NCBI GenBank assembly: GCA_037126765.1
Contig: JBBCBC010000025.1
Location: forward strand, 17,416,175-17,480,174
DNA length: 64,000 bases
Direction of reading: 5' to 3'
Source: Stenogyne calaminthoides
Taxonomy: Eukaryota > Streptophyta > Magnoliopsida > Lamiales > Lamiaceae
The notes beneath the pieces were generated by a model, which was not told the origin of the DNA, did not search any database, and was given only the letters and a program-made list of their open reading frames with translations. The position numbers and the translations under genes are program-made. Shown piece by piece: positions 43,739 to 53,599 of the stretch (position 1 is its first letter; every line of letters starts with the position of its first letter).

Positions 43739-44560
43739 TTTAAATGGCAAAGTACAAACCTACAAGGCTAGGTTGGTGGCAAAAGGTTATAGTCAACGCG
43801 AAGGCAATGACTATGACAAGACTTTCTCACCAGTTGCTAAGATCAAGTCCATTTGAATTTTACTTGCGATAGGGCACAGCTAGATTATGAGATTTGACAA
43901 ATGGACGTCAAAACAGCTTTCCTCAATGGGAACATTGATAAGGAAGTGTTTATGACTCAATCTGAAGGTTTTATATCAAAGCCAAAATCTAATCTTGTGT
44001 GCAAGATTAAACGATCCATTTATGGATTAAAGCAAGCTTCTAGGAGTTGGAATATCCGATTTGATGAGGTTGTTAAGTCATTTGACTTCATCAGAAATTC
44101 AGAAGATCTGTACGTCTATCCGAAATGCAATGGGAAGAATAGTGTGTTCATAGTTGTGTATGTCGATGGCATACTCATTATGGGAAACAATATCCCACTC
44201 ATGCAGTCCGTGAAAGAATGGTTGTCAAAGACCTTCATGATGAAGGATCTTGGTGAAGCCTGCTACATCTTAGGGATCAAGATCCATAGGGATAGATCCA
44301 AGAAGATGTTGGGGCTGTCACAGTCCACCTATGTAGACAAGGTGTTGAAGCAATTTGCGATGGAGAACTCTAAGAGAGGTTCTCTGCCGGCATGTAATGG
44401 GATAAAGTTGTCTAAGAAGGATTGTCCTTCTACGGAAGCTGATATCCAGCGCATGAAGGATATACCATATGCATCTGCAATTGGATCCTTCATGTATGCC
44501 ATGACCTGCACTAGGCCAGATGTGGCCTTCGCTGTCAGCACCACTGGTAGGTACCAGTAG
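43739..44560 (+). pseudogene. Reverse transcriptase of copia C, after G2 (catalytic box mutated)
   Basis: Resumes at NGKVQTYKARLVAKGYSQRE and is broken near 43855. The open frame 43901-44560 has MDVKTAFLNGNIDKEVF, SIYGLKQASRSWN and the catalytic box VVYVDGILIMG, where the second Asp of YVDD is Gly (GGC at 44168-44170). It ends at the TAG after TTGRYQ. About 60 codons of RT upstream were lost with the G2 event. Enzyme activity is not expected. Confidence 0.9.
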
Positions 44561-45048
44561 AATTCGGGTGAACCTCACTGGATTGCTGTCAAAAACATTC
44601 TTAAGTACCTCAGACGTACTAAAGATCGCTTTCTGGTCTAAGGAGGACAGTCAGAGCTGGTTGCCACTGGCTATGATGACGCAAGTTTCCAATCTGACTG
44701 TGATGATTACAAATCTCAGTCAGGCTATGTGTTCACTCTCAATGGTGGGGCGGTTAGTTGGAATAGTTCCAAACAAGATACTACCGCGGATTTAACAACC
44801 GAAGCTGAGTACATTATTGCGGCAGAAGCTGCGCAAGCTAAGGAACCAAGATCCAATAACAGAAACAAGCATGTACCGAGCATTATCACTTGATAAGAGA
44901 GATAATTGCTAGAGGAGAAATAGAGTTAGAATGTGTACCCACGGAGGATAATCTGGATGATCCTTTCACCAAGGTTTTGAGTTCTCATGTACACACTAGA
45001 CATTTTGATGGTCTAGAGGTTAGACATGTAGGTGATTGGCTCTAGTTC
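44561..45048 (+). pseudogene. RNase H of copia C (broken)
   Basis: Continues from RT: HWIAVKNILKYLRRTKDR, a stop, then GYDDASFQSDCDDYKSQSGY with the first Asp and TTEAEYIIAAEAAQAKE with the Glu. About 40 codons holding the next Asp appear deleted, since the sequence jumps to NKHVPEHYHLIREI. The end DNLDDPFTK and the final words before the polypurine tract are recognisable in other frames. Confidence 0.82.
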
Positions 45049-45059
45049 AAGTGGGAGAT
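45049..45059 (+). other. Polypurine tract of copia C
   Basis: AAGTGGGAGAT directly before the 3' LTR start TGTTAGTG. The same tract precedes the B1 LTR on the other strand. Confidence 0.85.
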
Positions 45060-45195
45060 TGTTAGTGTTATTGTCCTAGAGACAATCCAATGTAAGGACA
45101 TAATACTCAGATATTATTCAGTGTTGGTTTAATATTATTATTTATTTAATATTAAATATATGGCGTTGCACTTATTAGAATATTATGTTTGATTG
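45060..45195 (+). repeat. 3' LTR of copia C, truncated
   Basis: The first 136 bp match 15688-15830. The match ends inside TATTATGTTTGATT, after which Sirevirus A4 sequence begins. No target repeat is visible, so this is a deletion junction and not an insertion edge. Confidence 0.85.
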
Positions 45196-46682
45196 TTTTT
45201 CAACCTGAAAAACATATCCTAAAGATCAAGAAATTTTTCCAACTCAGGGTATTTGTCCAGGACAAATCGTTCAGCCTTCTATCTCCACTCCCTTTCTTCA
45301 GCTTCACCTTTCCTGAGTTCAGAAACAGGTGCCTCCTCTTCAGAGCTAGAATGAGCCTCTGAAGGTATGGAAATATATGGCTCTAAGGGTTGTGTGGTTG
45401 GGATGGTTATTTGGCTTTCTTCAGTAGGTTTTTTAAAACCTGTGAAGATCTCCCCGATAATTCGGTCAGTGCCAATACTGGTACCTAGTACCTCAGTTAA
45501 GACATCTTCTTCATCACCTCCTCCTCCAGGTAAGATTACTTCCTGAGTGGTTTCTTGCTCAGTGGCTTGAGAAACGACTTTAGCAAGAGTGTCAAGTGGA
45601 GATTTTTCTCCTAACTCCAGCTCACGAATAGTTCTGGGCCTTTTCTTCTTCTGTTTCTGCTCATCCTAAGCATCCTTTTTATCTCCAATTTCTTTCTTTA
45701 CCTTCAATAGCTCAATAGATTTCTTTCTTTTCGTTGCCTCTTCAGGCTGTTTTTCAACAACTTTCCTGTCCTTCCGGTTGGCCACCTCTGCAAGAGATAT
45801 AGTATCCTGGTTGGATTCAGACTCTTCATGTTCCTCTGGTTCCTCCTGAGCCATAGAACCCTGACTTCCTGAAGGAGTGAGTTTCCTCCTTTGGGACTTA
45901 GGTTTTCGGAACATGGTTCTATTCCGCAAAAACTCAACTCCAGACATCAAAAACATGTTTTCCCTGGGCAATGTTTCAAGAAGAAAGTTGATCTTCGTAC
46001 CAAAAAGTACCTTCCCATTCTTCGTGAACGCCCCTTTGGCATATTTCAATTTCTGGTTTTGATGCAGAATGCAATCCGCCAGAAATTTCAGCCAGTTGAA
46101 GTCAACTGAAGAAGAATCTTTTATTGCTGCCATGAGCCTCATCTTGTTCCCGCTCACTTGCTCTAAACTCCCAGAGGTGCTCATCAAGCACTTGGCTACA
46201 ATATCGATCAAAACTCTTTATTTGGGCTTCAAACATAATTTATGCAGAGCCCCTTTCAATTCTATCTTCGTCTCTGCAAAACGATCCAAGATTTCTTGTT
46301 CTCTTCCAGACATATATAATGTTGGGTCCTCTCCTCTATCATTTAGCTCAAAAACAACATTAATATCATCAAGAGACAAAATTACCTCTTTGGTGCATAC
46401 CACCTCTGCCTTTGATTTCGCATAAGTTCCAAAACATAACTGTGAAATAAGTGATCCCCGTTCTCCTTCTCGAAGATTGACCACAAACTGCAAAACTTCT
46501 TGAGACAGTTCTAAGTCTGGCATATTGCTCACCAAATGTGATAATCGAGCCATACATTGCTTATTTAGTGCTTCTTCTTCAACTGTAGTAGCTTTGTTAT
46601 CTATCATGGCCACTACATGTTCAAAATAGGGTTTTTCTGTTTCGGCTAGATCCTTAATCATCGCATAACTGGGATATTCCAT
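45196..46682 (-). pseudogene. Envelope-like accessory ORF of A4 (3' truncated)
   Basis: The ATG at 46680-46682 starts MEYPSYAMIKDLAETEK and is open to 46218, covering VAMIDNKATTVEEEALNKQ, FELNDRGEDPTLYM and GREQEILDRFAE. One stop is followed by the frame 46211-45666 (RLMAAIKDSSSVDFNWLKF, KNGKVLFGTKINFLLE) with a Lys/Glu-rich tail. The last recognisable words are RFVLDKY near 45245, matching RFILDMY of A3 (28868), and then the sequence is cut. It is clearly homologous to the A3 ORF but much more different than their pol genes are. Signal peptide and membrane segments are not evident. Confidence 0.82.
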
Positions 46683-47294
46683 TGTAGAAAGGTTTTTTTT
46701 TGGGAGAAAGGAATTTGAGGGTTTTTGAAGATATGAAGAAGTGGAAGAATGTCAAGTGACTGAATTTTGGGAAATTCTGAAATGTAAAATGAGAAAACTG
46801 CAAATATTTGGGTATATATATGATCTGAAAAAGGTAGATCAACGGTTGAATGTAGATCTTAGTACGGTGATTTGAATGGTTGGGATTAAATCAGGGGTTT
46901 TTATTTAAAAACAGGCTTTGCTATTTTTGGCCAATTTATCTGGTGTAAATAGGCAAATAGTAGTAATTAGGGTGACAAAATGATGTTTCACGGTAATCGA
47001 GATGACTTTTCGTCTGCGCCTCAATTTTTCTCCAATAGAAATGCTCCAAACATTCCCGCTTAAAGTTCAGGTCTTTTGTCATTTATTTCAAATTATTACT
47101 GAGTGAAATAAATGTTGTGAATTAATGCATGTGTCAATATCATTTCAGGATTATTTGAATTTATAATCCTTACTGAATACTGACCTTGACAAAAATCATC
47201 CTGAGTCTCAGTTTCCTTCCTGAGAATATTTTGTCCTGAGTTATTATTTCCTTAATAACTTCATGCACCTGAAGGACTTCCCCCTTTAGTGAAT
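46683..47294 (-). other. Spacer between RNase H and envelope-like ORF of A4
   Basis: About 610 bp with no gene. On the minus strand a TATATATA-type run occurs near 46815-46822, about 135 bp before the ATG, and may be a promoter for the accessory ORF. This is inference from position. Confidence 0.45.
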
Positions 47295-47849
47295 TCACTC
47301 ACCTGGATCCAACATACCCAATTCTACTGATAATTCCTGAAATCTTGACTCAGCCGAAGGTTTAGTCAAAATATCAGTTCTTTGTTTATCAGTATGAATT
47401 TTCTCGATCCTGATACCCTTCTTCTCAACATGATCTCTAATGAAGTGATGTCTGATATCAACATGCTTACATCTGGTTTGCAATACCGGATTTTGTGTAA
47501 TAGCAATTGCATTATTATTGTCACAAAATATAGGTACTTCATTGGTTATTATCTTATAATCCCTTAATTGTTGTCTTAGCCAAAGAATCTGTGCACAACA
47601 ACTTCCTTCAGCCATGTATTCAGCTTCAGTATTACTGGTTGCAACTGAAGTCTGTTTCTTAAAAAACCATGATATCAATTTACTTCCAAGAAATTGACAA
47701 GTTCCTGTAGTAGACTTCCTGTCAATTCTACAGCCACCATTATTAGCATCTGAATAACCAGTTAATTCAAGGTTATCATCAGTTGGATACCATAATCCTC
47801 TATTCACTGTGCCTTTGAGATATCTCAGAATCTTTTTGGCAGCTTCCAT
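47295..47849 (-). pseudogene. RNase H of A4 pol
   Basis: Open over 184 codons: MEAAKKILRYLKGTVNRGLW, TGYSDANNGGCRIDRKST (the first-Asp region, with DANNGG in place of DADYGG in A3), TSNTEAEYMAEGSCCAQ with the Glu, FCDNNNAIAITQNPV, and TDILTKPSAE near the end. It overlaps the last part of the RT frame by a few codons in a different frame, so a slip separates the two. Confidence 0.86.
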
Positions 47850-48720
47850 GTGACTAGCTTTAGGATTAGCTTGGTATCTTGAACATATCCCAACAACAAA
47901 AGTAATACCAGGCCTACTAGCTGTGGATATAGCAATGATCCAATGATCCCTCTGTAATCAGTGTGATTAACTGACTTGCCTTCAGGATCAGGATCCATCT
48001 TGTAGTTAGTATTCATAGGAATTCTAACTGCATTGCAGTTCTGTACACCATACTTAACAATCAGATCTCTGGTGTACTTTGTCTGATTGATGAATATACC
48101 TTCTTTAGATTGCTTGACTTGAAGTCCTAGAAAGAAATTCATCTCCCCCATCATTAACATTTCAAACTTTCCTTTCATCAGGGCAGAAAACTTCACACAT
48201 ATGATGATTTGGAGAACCAAATATGATGTCATCCACATAAATCTGAACTAGTAATATATCCTTCCCATATTCTATCCTGAACAAGGTTCTATCAGCAGTA
48301 CCTTTGGTAAAACCATGGTCAGTAAGAAATTGAGAGAGTGTATCATAACATGCTCTGGGTGCTTACTTAAGACCATACAAGGCTTTTCTGAGCCTGTAAA
48401 CTTGGTCATTCTGACGAAAGCCAGGAGGTTGTTCCACATAAACCTCTTCTTTAAGCACTTCATTCAGAAATGCACTTTTCACATCCATTTGATAGACTGT
48501 GAACTTCATATGAGCAGCATATGCAAGAAATAATTTGATAGCTTCTAGTCTTGCAACAGGTGCAAATGTTTCATCATAGTCCAAGCCTTCTTCTTTGGAA
48601 TATCCCTGTGCAACTAGTTTTTCCTTGTTTCTTACAATGTTGTTGTTTTCATCTCTCTTGTTTTTGAACACCCACTTAGTTCCAATTATATTGTGCCTCT
48701 TAGGTCTGTCCACTAGCTCC
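47850..48720 (-). pseudogene. Reverse transcriptase of A4 pol (broken)
   Basis: The frame 48713-48363 has GTKWVFKNKRDENN, YSKEEGLDYDETFAP, TVYQMDVKSAFLNEV and ALYGLK, then a TAA where A3 has CAA (Gln). The reading resumes with APRACYDTLSQFLTDHGF and the intact box QIYVDDIIFG near 48225-48240. A third frame (48238-47825) has MMGEMNFFLGLQVKQSKEG and KYTRDLIVKYGVQ. The damage is a nonsense change and one or two frameshifts. Confidence 0.87.
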
Positions 48721-49393
48721 CAAACTTCATTTCTTGCAAAACTGATTCAGCTCTTCTTGCATAGCAGTAATCCAGAAGGAATCTTGAAGAGCTTCTTCAA
48801 TCTCAGTAGGTTTCTTTTCAGATAGGAAGCAACAGAATAAAGTACTTTCACCATGGAACCTTCTTGTTTTAACACCTTCAGATAGATCACCCACAGTCTG
48901 ACTTGATGGATGACTATCTAACCATGTTCTCCAGGATGTTCTCCCTTCAGTGGTATCCTCAACATTAGAAATGTTAGGTTCAGGTAATTTATTAAATTCA
49001 GGAAACAACAGCAAAGGAGAAATTCCATTCAGAACATTGTTAGTGACATTTGTTCCCCCTTGGTTGATAGATTCAGAGTTTGCCTCAGCTGTGACCACAT
49101 CTTCATCGGAACTACATACCTGAGTCTGAACTGGGGTTTGTTCAAATTGGTCAGCATCAGTGCGTTGTCTTTTCTTTAGTGGAGAACTATTATCCTGAGC
49201 TTCACCAGCCTGATTATCTTCATCCTGAACTTCTTTGTCAGAGTCTGACTCACTCCATTCATAGACACTGATTGGCTTCTTTTTGTCAGGCTCAGAGGAT
49301 ATTTTGACATTTTTCTTCAGGCTAAGTCTGGTGATTATTTTTGTGAGGTCTCCTGAGTCATGTTCCTATTTCTTCTGAACACAAGTAGATTCA
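48721..49393 (-). pseudogene. Integrase-RT linker of A4 pol
   Basis: Acidic Ser-rich connection with open part 49098-48727 (NGISPLLLFPEFNKLPEPNI, RRFHGESTLFCCFLSEKKP). It corresponds to 24761-25400 of A3. It starts just after the integrase frame ends at 49394 and runs into RT. It has no separate function that I can assign. Confidence 0.7.
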
Positions 49394-50238
49394 TCAAAAA
49401 ACAACATGAAGTGTTTCTTCCACAATAAGGGTCTTACAGTTGTAGACTCTGAAGGCTTTACTAATTTTAGAATATCCCAAGAATATTCCTTCATCAGCTT
49501 TGCTATCAAAAGTTTTCAATTGATCTTTACCATTATTGTGTATGAAACACTTACAACCAAACACACGAAAGAAAGAAACAAGAGGCTTCCTTTCATTCCA
49601 CAGTTCATAAGGTGTTTTTCCTTGATTCTTTGTCAGCATGGATCTGTTCTGAGAGTAGAATGTAGTATTGACTGCTTCAGCCCAAAATCTCTTAGGAATG
49701 TCAGCTTCAACAATCATTGTTCTTACAGGTTCTTTCAGTGTCCTATTTCTTCTTTCAGCAACACCATTCTGTTGTGGGGTCCTTGCAGCTGATGTTTCAT
49801 GAGCTATTCCATTTGCTGCACAATAATCAGATATAATATGGTTGATAAATTCAGTGTCTTTATCTGATCTGATTTTAACCACACTCAGATTCTTTTTAAT
49901 ACTGAGTCTTTTCAGTAATTCTGGCAATTTTGCCTGAGCCTCCTTCTTACTGAGTAAGAATATGACCCATGTGTATCTAGAGTAGTCATCAACTACCACA
50001 AGTGTATATTTTCTGCCATTAGTGCTCACAGGTGTTACTGGACCAAATAGATCCATATGTAACAATTGAAGTATTCTATCAGTAGAAACTTCTACTTTGC
50101 TTTTAAATGATGTTTTGATTTGTTTTGACATATATGATCTTTACTGAATACTTCATTTGGTAACCCCCTCACAAGTGTTAATCTTGTAAGTTTGTTCAGG
50201 GTTTTGAAGTTCAAGTGATTCAGCCTTTTGTGCCATAA
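49394..50238 (-). pseudogene. Integrase of A4 pol (long open frame)
   Basis: Frame 50131-49394 (245 codons) holds the catalytic core: LLHMDLFGPVTPVS with the first Asp, VVVDDYSRYTWVIF, VVKIRSDKDTEFINHI with the second Asp (Asp for the usual Gly in SDKG), and TPQQNGVAERRNRTLKE with the Glu. The C-terminal words KTPYELWNERKPLVSFFRVF follow. The zinc-binding segment just upstream (50230-50132) is recognisable but out of frame. It is the best integrase of the Sirevirus copies here. Confidence 0.88.
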
Positions 50239-50453
50239 CTAACTGGTTTCTGTAGAGCTTTTGTGCCATAACACGTATCCATAACATCTCCAATCAGCAA
50301 GATACACATTTCCTTTTCTAGTACCAGTCAGTAGTATTTGTTGTGAAGCATTGTCTTTTACATAACATAAGTTCTTTGAGAACTCAACACTGAATCCCTT
50401 ATCACAGAATTGACTGATAGAAAGCAAGTTATGCTTTAAACCAGAAACATATG
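50239..50453 (-). pseudogene. Protease end and pre-integrase part of A4 (after G1 insertion)
   Basis: Continues the protease at VSGLKHNLLSISQFCDKGFS, then LCYVKDNASQQILLTGTRKG and VYLADW. The preceding residues are on the far side of G1 (61645 on). The break lies inside the word for VSYVSG, and CATAT (minus strand) is duplicated at the two edges. Confidence 0.88.
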
Positions 50454-50514
50454 TGTTGTAACCGATCAGCTAACGGTCAAAGAACACCTGCCACGTGACC
50501 ACCAAATGAACAGG

Positions 50515-50700
50515 TGGATGAACACGGGCCACACCAGTTCGGACGAGCACGGGCCACACCAGTCCAGACGAGCACAGGTGGACGAGCACGGGCCACACCA
50601 GTCCAGACGAGCACAAGTGGATGAGCACGGGCCACACCAACTCGGACGAGCACAAGTGGATGAGCACGAATCATACCAGTCCGGATGAGCACAACCACAC
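50515..50700 (+). repeat. 39-bp minisatellite in G1 5' LTR
   Basis: About four to five units of GACGAGCACGGGCCACACCA followed by GTCCAGACGAGCACAGGTG, with variants. The 3' LTR has about three more units (60285-60580). Confidence 0.85.
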
Positions 50701-50817
50701 TAAGGACGACCAGAGGGTGCTGAGCGCCAGAGGCCATCATACTGCAAAAATCATGCTCTCACGATAACCCAATGACCACTCACCAAGACAGGCAAACACG
50801 GGTAGTGATCGAATAGA

Positions 50818-50935
50818 GAACCAGACGAACAGAGAAGGAACGTCGAAGCCCAGATGAACAGAGAAAGAAAGTTGAAGCCCAGACGAACAGAGAAGGAAAG
50901 TTGAAGCCCAGACGAACAGAGAAGGAAAGACATAC
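50818..50935 (+). repeat. 29-bp tandem array in G1 5' LTR
   Basis: Four units of CAGACGAACAGAGAAGGAAA followed by GTTGAAGCC, 29 bp each. The 3' LTR carries five (60708-60845). Confidence 0.85.
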
Positions 50936-51412
50936 TCGCCTTCGAAGGCAAATATACGGCAAGAATCAAGGCACTTGGCCTACAACAACATTTTCCAGGC
51001 AAGCAAAGTGACATGTTGGGAAGCGAGCACGCATACGTGATTGACAGAAATCCAGAAGAGTGGAGAGCAGAAGAGTGTGCTCGCCCCCAAGGACGAGCAC
51101 CAAATCAAGGCAATGGTTTTTTACGTACGACCGCGCCTACTCAACAACCACAAGGGTCTGGCCTCACGAGTACGGACCACAACCAAGCGAGCACTAGAAT
51201 CGGGTCACCCACGACACCACCATCACCACCTGGATGACAAGTCGAATACTTCTCGGGCAAGTAAAGACAAATGTCAACCAAAGAGGCACAAATAGAAAAT
51301 GTGGCAACACCATATAGATTCGTGCATGTTAAGAAATCGCCAACTCGTGCTAGCCAGGACACCACCAGCTCAAGCCTTGACACCACCAGCTCATCCAAAG
51401 CCTATAATTAGA

Positions 51413-51420
51413 TCCAAAAA
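51413..51420 (+). promoter_or_regulatory. Altered TATA box of G1 5' LTR
   Basis: TATAATTA at the position where the 3' LTR has TATAAATA, in CATCCAAAGCCTATAA. A weakened 5' promoter is possible. Confidence 0.55.
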
Positions 51421-51735
51421 GAAGAAGAGAAGGGTTCAGAAATTTTTCCTAAGATAGTTATTGTATCAATTCTCCCTCTCACATAACCATTGTGCTCGTC
51501 ACTAACTTATTGTGATCGACACATTCCCCAAACCATAAATAATATAATCATGGCTTGGTACGCCCCCAGACGTAGTCATTCTTGAAGAACTGGGTCAACA
51601 AATTCGTGTTATCATCCTGCATTTAGCTGTGCTCGTCACACCCACACACAGTGTATCACACATCAATATTTTGTTTGTTAAGTCGTTACACACATCACCA
51701 CATCATATTATCCACGAAATACGACTTACAACAAT

Positions 51736-51752
51736 TGGCGCTAGAAGGAGGG
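51736..51752 (+). other. Primer binding site of G1
   Basis: TGGCGCTAGAAGGAGGG, two bases after the 5' LTR, starting with the TGG that pairs to a tRNA CCA end. I cannot name the tRNA from memory with confidence. Confidence 0.75.
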
Positions 51753-51844
51753 TATTGAAAAAACCAGCCCATACACAATCCTAAAAAACTGAGGCAGAAA
51801 GAAGAAATATAATGCCTTAATCTAGGAATACTCAGGGAGAGAGG

Positions 51845-53392
51845 TTGGGAAAGAGCCGACCTCACGCTCAGAAAGAGGCTCAGCATCAGCCTCATGAAAA
51901 TCAGACCGTGGAAACCATCAATCTTGAAGATATCGCCAACGATCCGACGGCCACTACAAAGGCCATCACTTCTTGCTGCGAGCACAAAAAAGAGAGGGCC
52001 GAAAAGGAGTTGGCCAAGTTGAAAGTTCAACATGATGATGATCGATGGTCTCACACACTTGATAGCGAGCAAGTTAAGATGAAAGTTGCGCGAAAGTGGG
52101 CCAACAAAAAGGCTATTGATATGTCGGACGACGAGCAGCCTCAAGGGTCCAGACAATCAGCGTTTGGATGTTTGAGGCTCTCTGCTAAAGACCGAATTGG
52201 CGATCATAGGCGTCAGGATCCCGGGAGGGAACAGCCGACGAACGTGCCGGCTCCTTCAGCTCCTCATGATCGCCCGCATCCCGAAAGGCGGCAGGAACAG
52301 GAAAGATCAGTTGGAACTAAATTATATATCCATCACCGATTGGGTAGTCAAGGACGAACATGGAAAGGGGGACTTCCCCATCATGAGCCTGATCCCCTGG
52401 GTCCTCATGATGGGACACAACCCCAATCTAAGTCTGTCAGTTCCACGAAATTTGCAAAAATGCAAAAAGTAATCGAGAGTTTACAGGCCGACCTGGCCGC
52501 CACGAAAGGACTCCCGTGGGCGGGCACGATATCGTGCTCGCCACTAACACCGGCGATCATTGCAGCCGTAGTACAAGAAAAGGTGGCAAAGAACCAACCA
52601 CCAATCCCTATGTTCGATGTTGAGTCCGATCCACATGTTCACCTCAGCAAGTATTCAGATTTTATGATCGCCATGGGCGCCACCGATGCAACGCAGTGCC
52701 GATCATTCCCCATGACATTGGGCGACCGCGCCCATAGGTGGTTTTCTACTTTGCCCGCCGCGTCCATCACATCCTTCGCCCAGTTGGGACAGAAATTCCT
52801 GTCCCATTTCTCATCTATGTGTGCTCACCAGGCCCCGAAGCAATGGTTAGCACATTTTTCCCAACTCAAGGGAGAGTCAGATCGGGCATATGTGGAAAGG
52901 TTCAATAAATGTTTATATGATGGGGCTCCCTTCGAAGAGGATGCCAAGATTCTCACGGTGGTCGGAGGCCTGACCCTGAATATGGATATGTGGAAGGCCA
53001 TGCATCAAGAATGGCCAAACACATATGCCGAATTCTGTGAGCGAGCAGCCAAGATTTTAACGATGCAAGACCTGCTCGCCCAGTCACGAGCAGGCCAAGA
53101 GGTGGTGACCAGGAAGGTGATCGCCGGAAAGAAACCAGTAGGCGAAGGGGGGTACAAACCCCTAGGATTCTTCAAACTATTTGAAGTAGTGGCCGAAGCA
53201 CATGCGCTTCAGAGTATTCTCGGGGTCCCAGCCGAGACAGTATATAATCAGATCAAGGATCGAGACATGTTGGAAAAACCCAGACGCATTCTCAGGGATA
53301 AAACTCATCTAATTCCTTCCAATTTTTGCTCGTTCCATGAGTTTATCTGGCATAATACAGACGAGTGCCGCTACCTCATGCGACAGCTCTAG
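51845..53392 (+). CDS. Gag of G1 (intact 515-codon frame)
   Basis: Capsid and nucleocapsid protein. The chosen ATG at 51845 is the first in the open frame after the primer site. The N-terminal half is charged and probably flexible (AEKELAKLKVQ, PHPERRQEQERS). The gypsy Gag domain is at about residues 245-420 (PMFDVESDPHVHLSKY, LGDRAHRWFSTLPAASI, FAQLGQKFLSHF, LKGESDRAYVERFN). The C-terminus has CSFHEFIWHNTDECRYLM, a Cys-His cluster like those of Tat Gag, with Trp where Gly is usual. It is the longest undisturbed ORF in the window. Protease is in a separate frame downstream, separated by a 200-bp gap with stops. Confidence 0.88.
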   Translation: MGKSRPHAQKEAQHQPHENQTVETINLEDIANDPTATTKAITSCCEHKKERAEKELAKLKVQHDDDRWSHTLDSEQVKMKVARKWANKKAIDMSDDEQPQGSRQSAFGCLRLSAKDRIGDHRRQDPGREQPTNVPAPSAPHDRPHPERRQEQERSVGTKLYIHHRLGSQGRTWKGGLPHHEPDPLGPHDGTQPQSKSVSSTKFAKMQKVIESLQADLAATKGLPWAGTISCSPLTPAIIAAVVQEKVAKNQPPIPMFDVESDPHVHLSKYSDFMIAMGATDATQCRSFPMTLGDRAHRWFSTLPAASITSFAQLGQKFLSHFSSMCAHQAPKQWLAHFSQLKGESDRAYVERFNKCLYDGAPFEEDAKILTVVGGLTLNMDMWKAMHQEWPNTYAEFCERAAKILTMQDLLAQSRAGQEVVTRKVIAGKKPVGEGGYKPLGFFKLFEVVAEAHALQSILGVPAETVYNQIKDRDMLEKPRRILRDKTHLIPSNFCSFHEFIWHNTDECRYLMRQL

Positions 53393-53599
53393 AAGTTATA
53401 TGAGGAAAATTGCCTTACCTAATATATACGTAAGCCGACGAACAGAGAAACCCGATGTGAGTGGTCGAGCGATCAAAAGAGAAAGCGTAAGGCGGAAGAG
53501 GTGTCTGACAGCGATTAGGAGGTATTCCACCGACAGCTGGACTTAACGAAGAAAGGGGCCCTAACCACGAACAAAGGTAGGGTGGGGTAACAAATTAAC

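Larger units (their letters stand above)
15688..45195 (+). mobile_element. Ty1/copia element C (interrupted by solo LTR, A3 and G2)
   Basis: Pieces of one plus-strand copia element, read outward from its insertions: 5' LTR (15688-16212, 18050-19006 and from 33229), a long leader, gag and pol to 37771, pol again from 43739, and the start of a 3' LTR at 45060. The two LTR starts (TGTTAGT...CCTAGAGACAATCCAATG) match. Breakpoints with solo B and A3 carry target repeats. It sits in B1 (left flank CCTTC at 15683-15687). The 3' LTR is cut after about 136 bp by the junction with A4, so the second flank is not seen. Confidence 0.82.
50454..51733 (+). repeat. 5' LTR of G1
   Basis: TGTTGTAACCGATCAGCTA to ACTTACAACA, 1280 bp. 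It contains two short tandem arrays (39-bp and 29-bp units) with fewer copies than the 3' LTR. The TATA box position reads TATAATTA (51413-51420), while the 3' LTR reads TATAAATA. Confidence 0.95.

Noticed and set aside
50515..50700. CRISPR-like regular repeats
   Set aside because: The units are contiguous without unique spacers, lie in a plant LTR and have no cas genes nearby. They are a minisatellite.
50751..51014. Hydrophobic minus-strand ORF (FLLCSSGLQLSFSVRLGF type), signal-peptide or membrane-like
   Set aside because: It is an antisense reading of the 29-bp LTR repeat, repeated likewise at 60619-60961, with no independent support.
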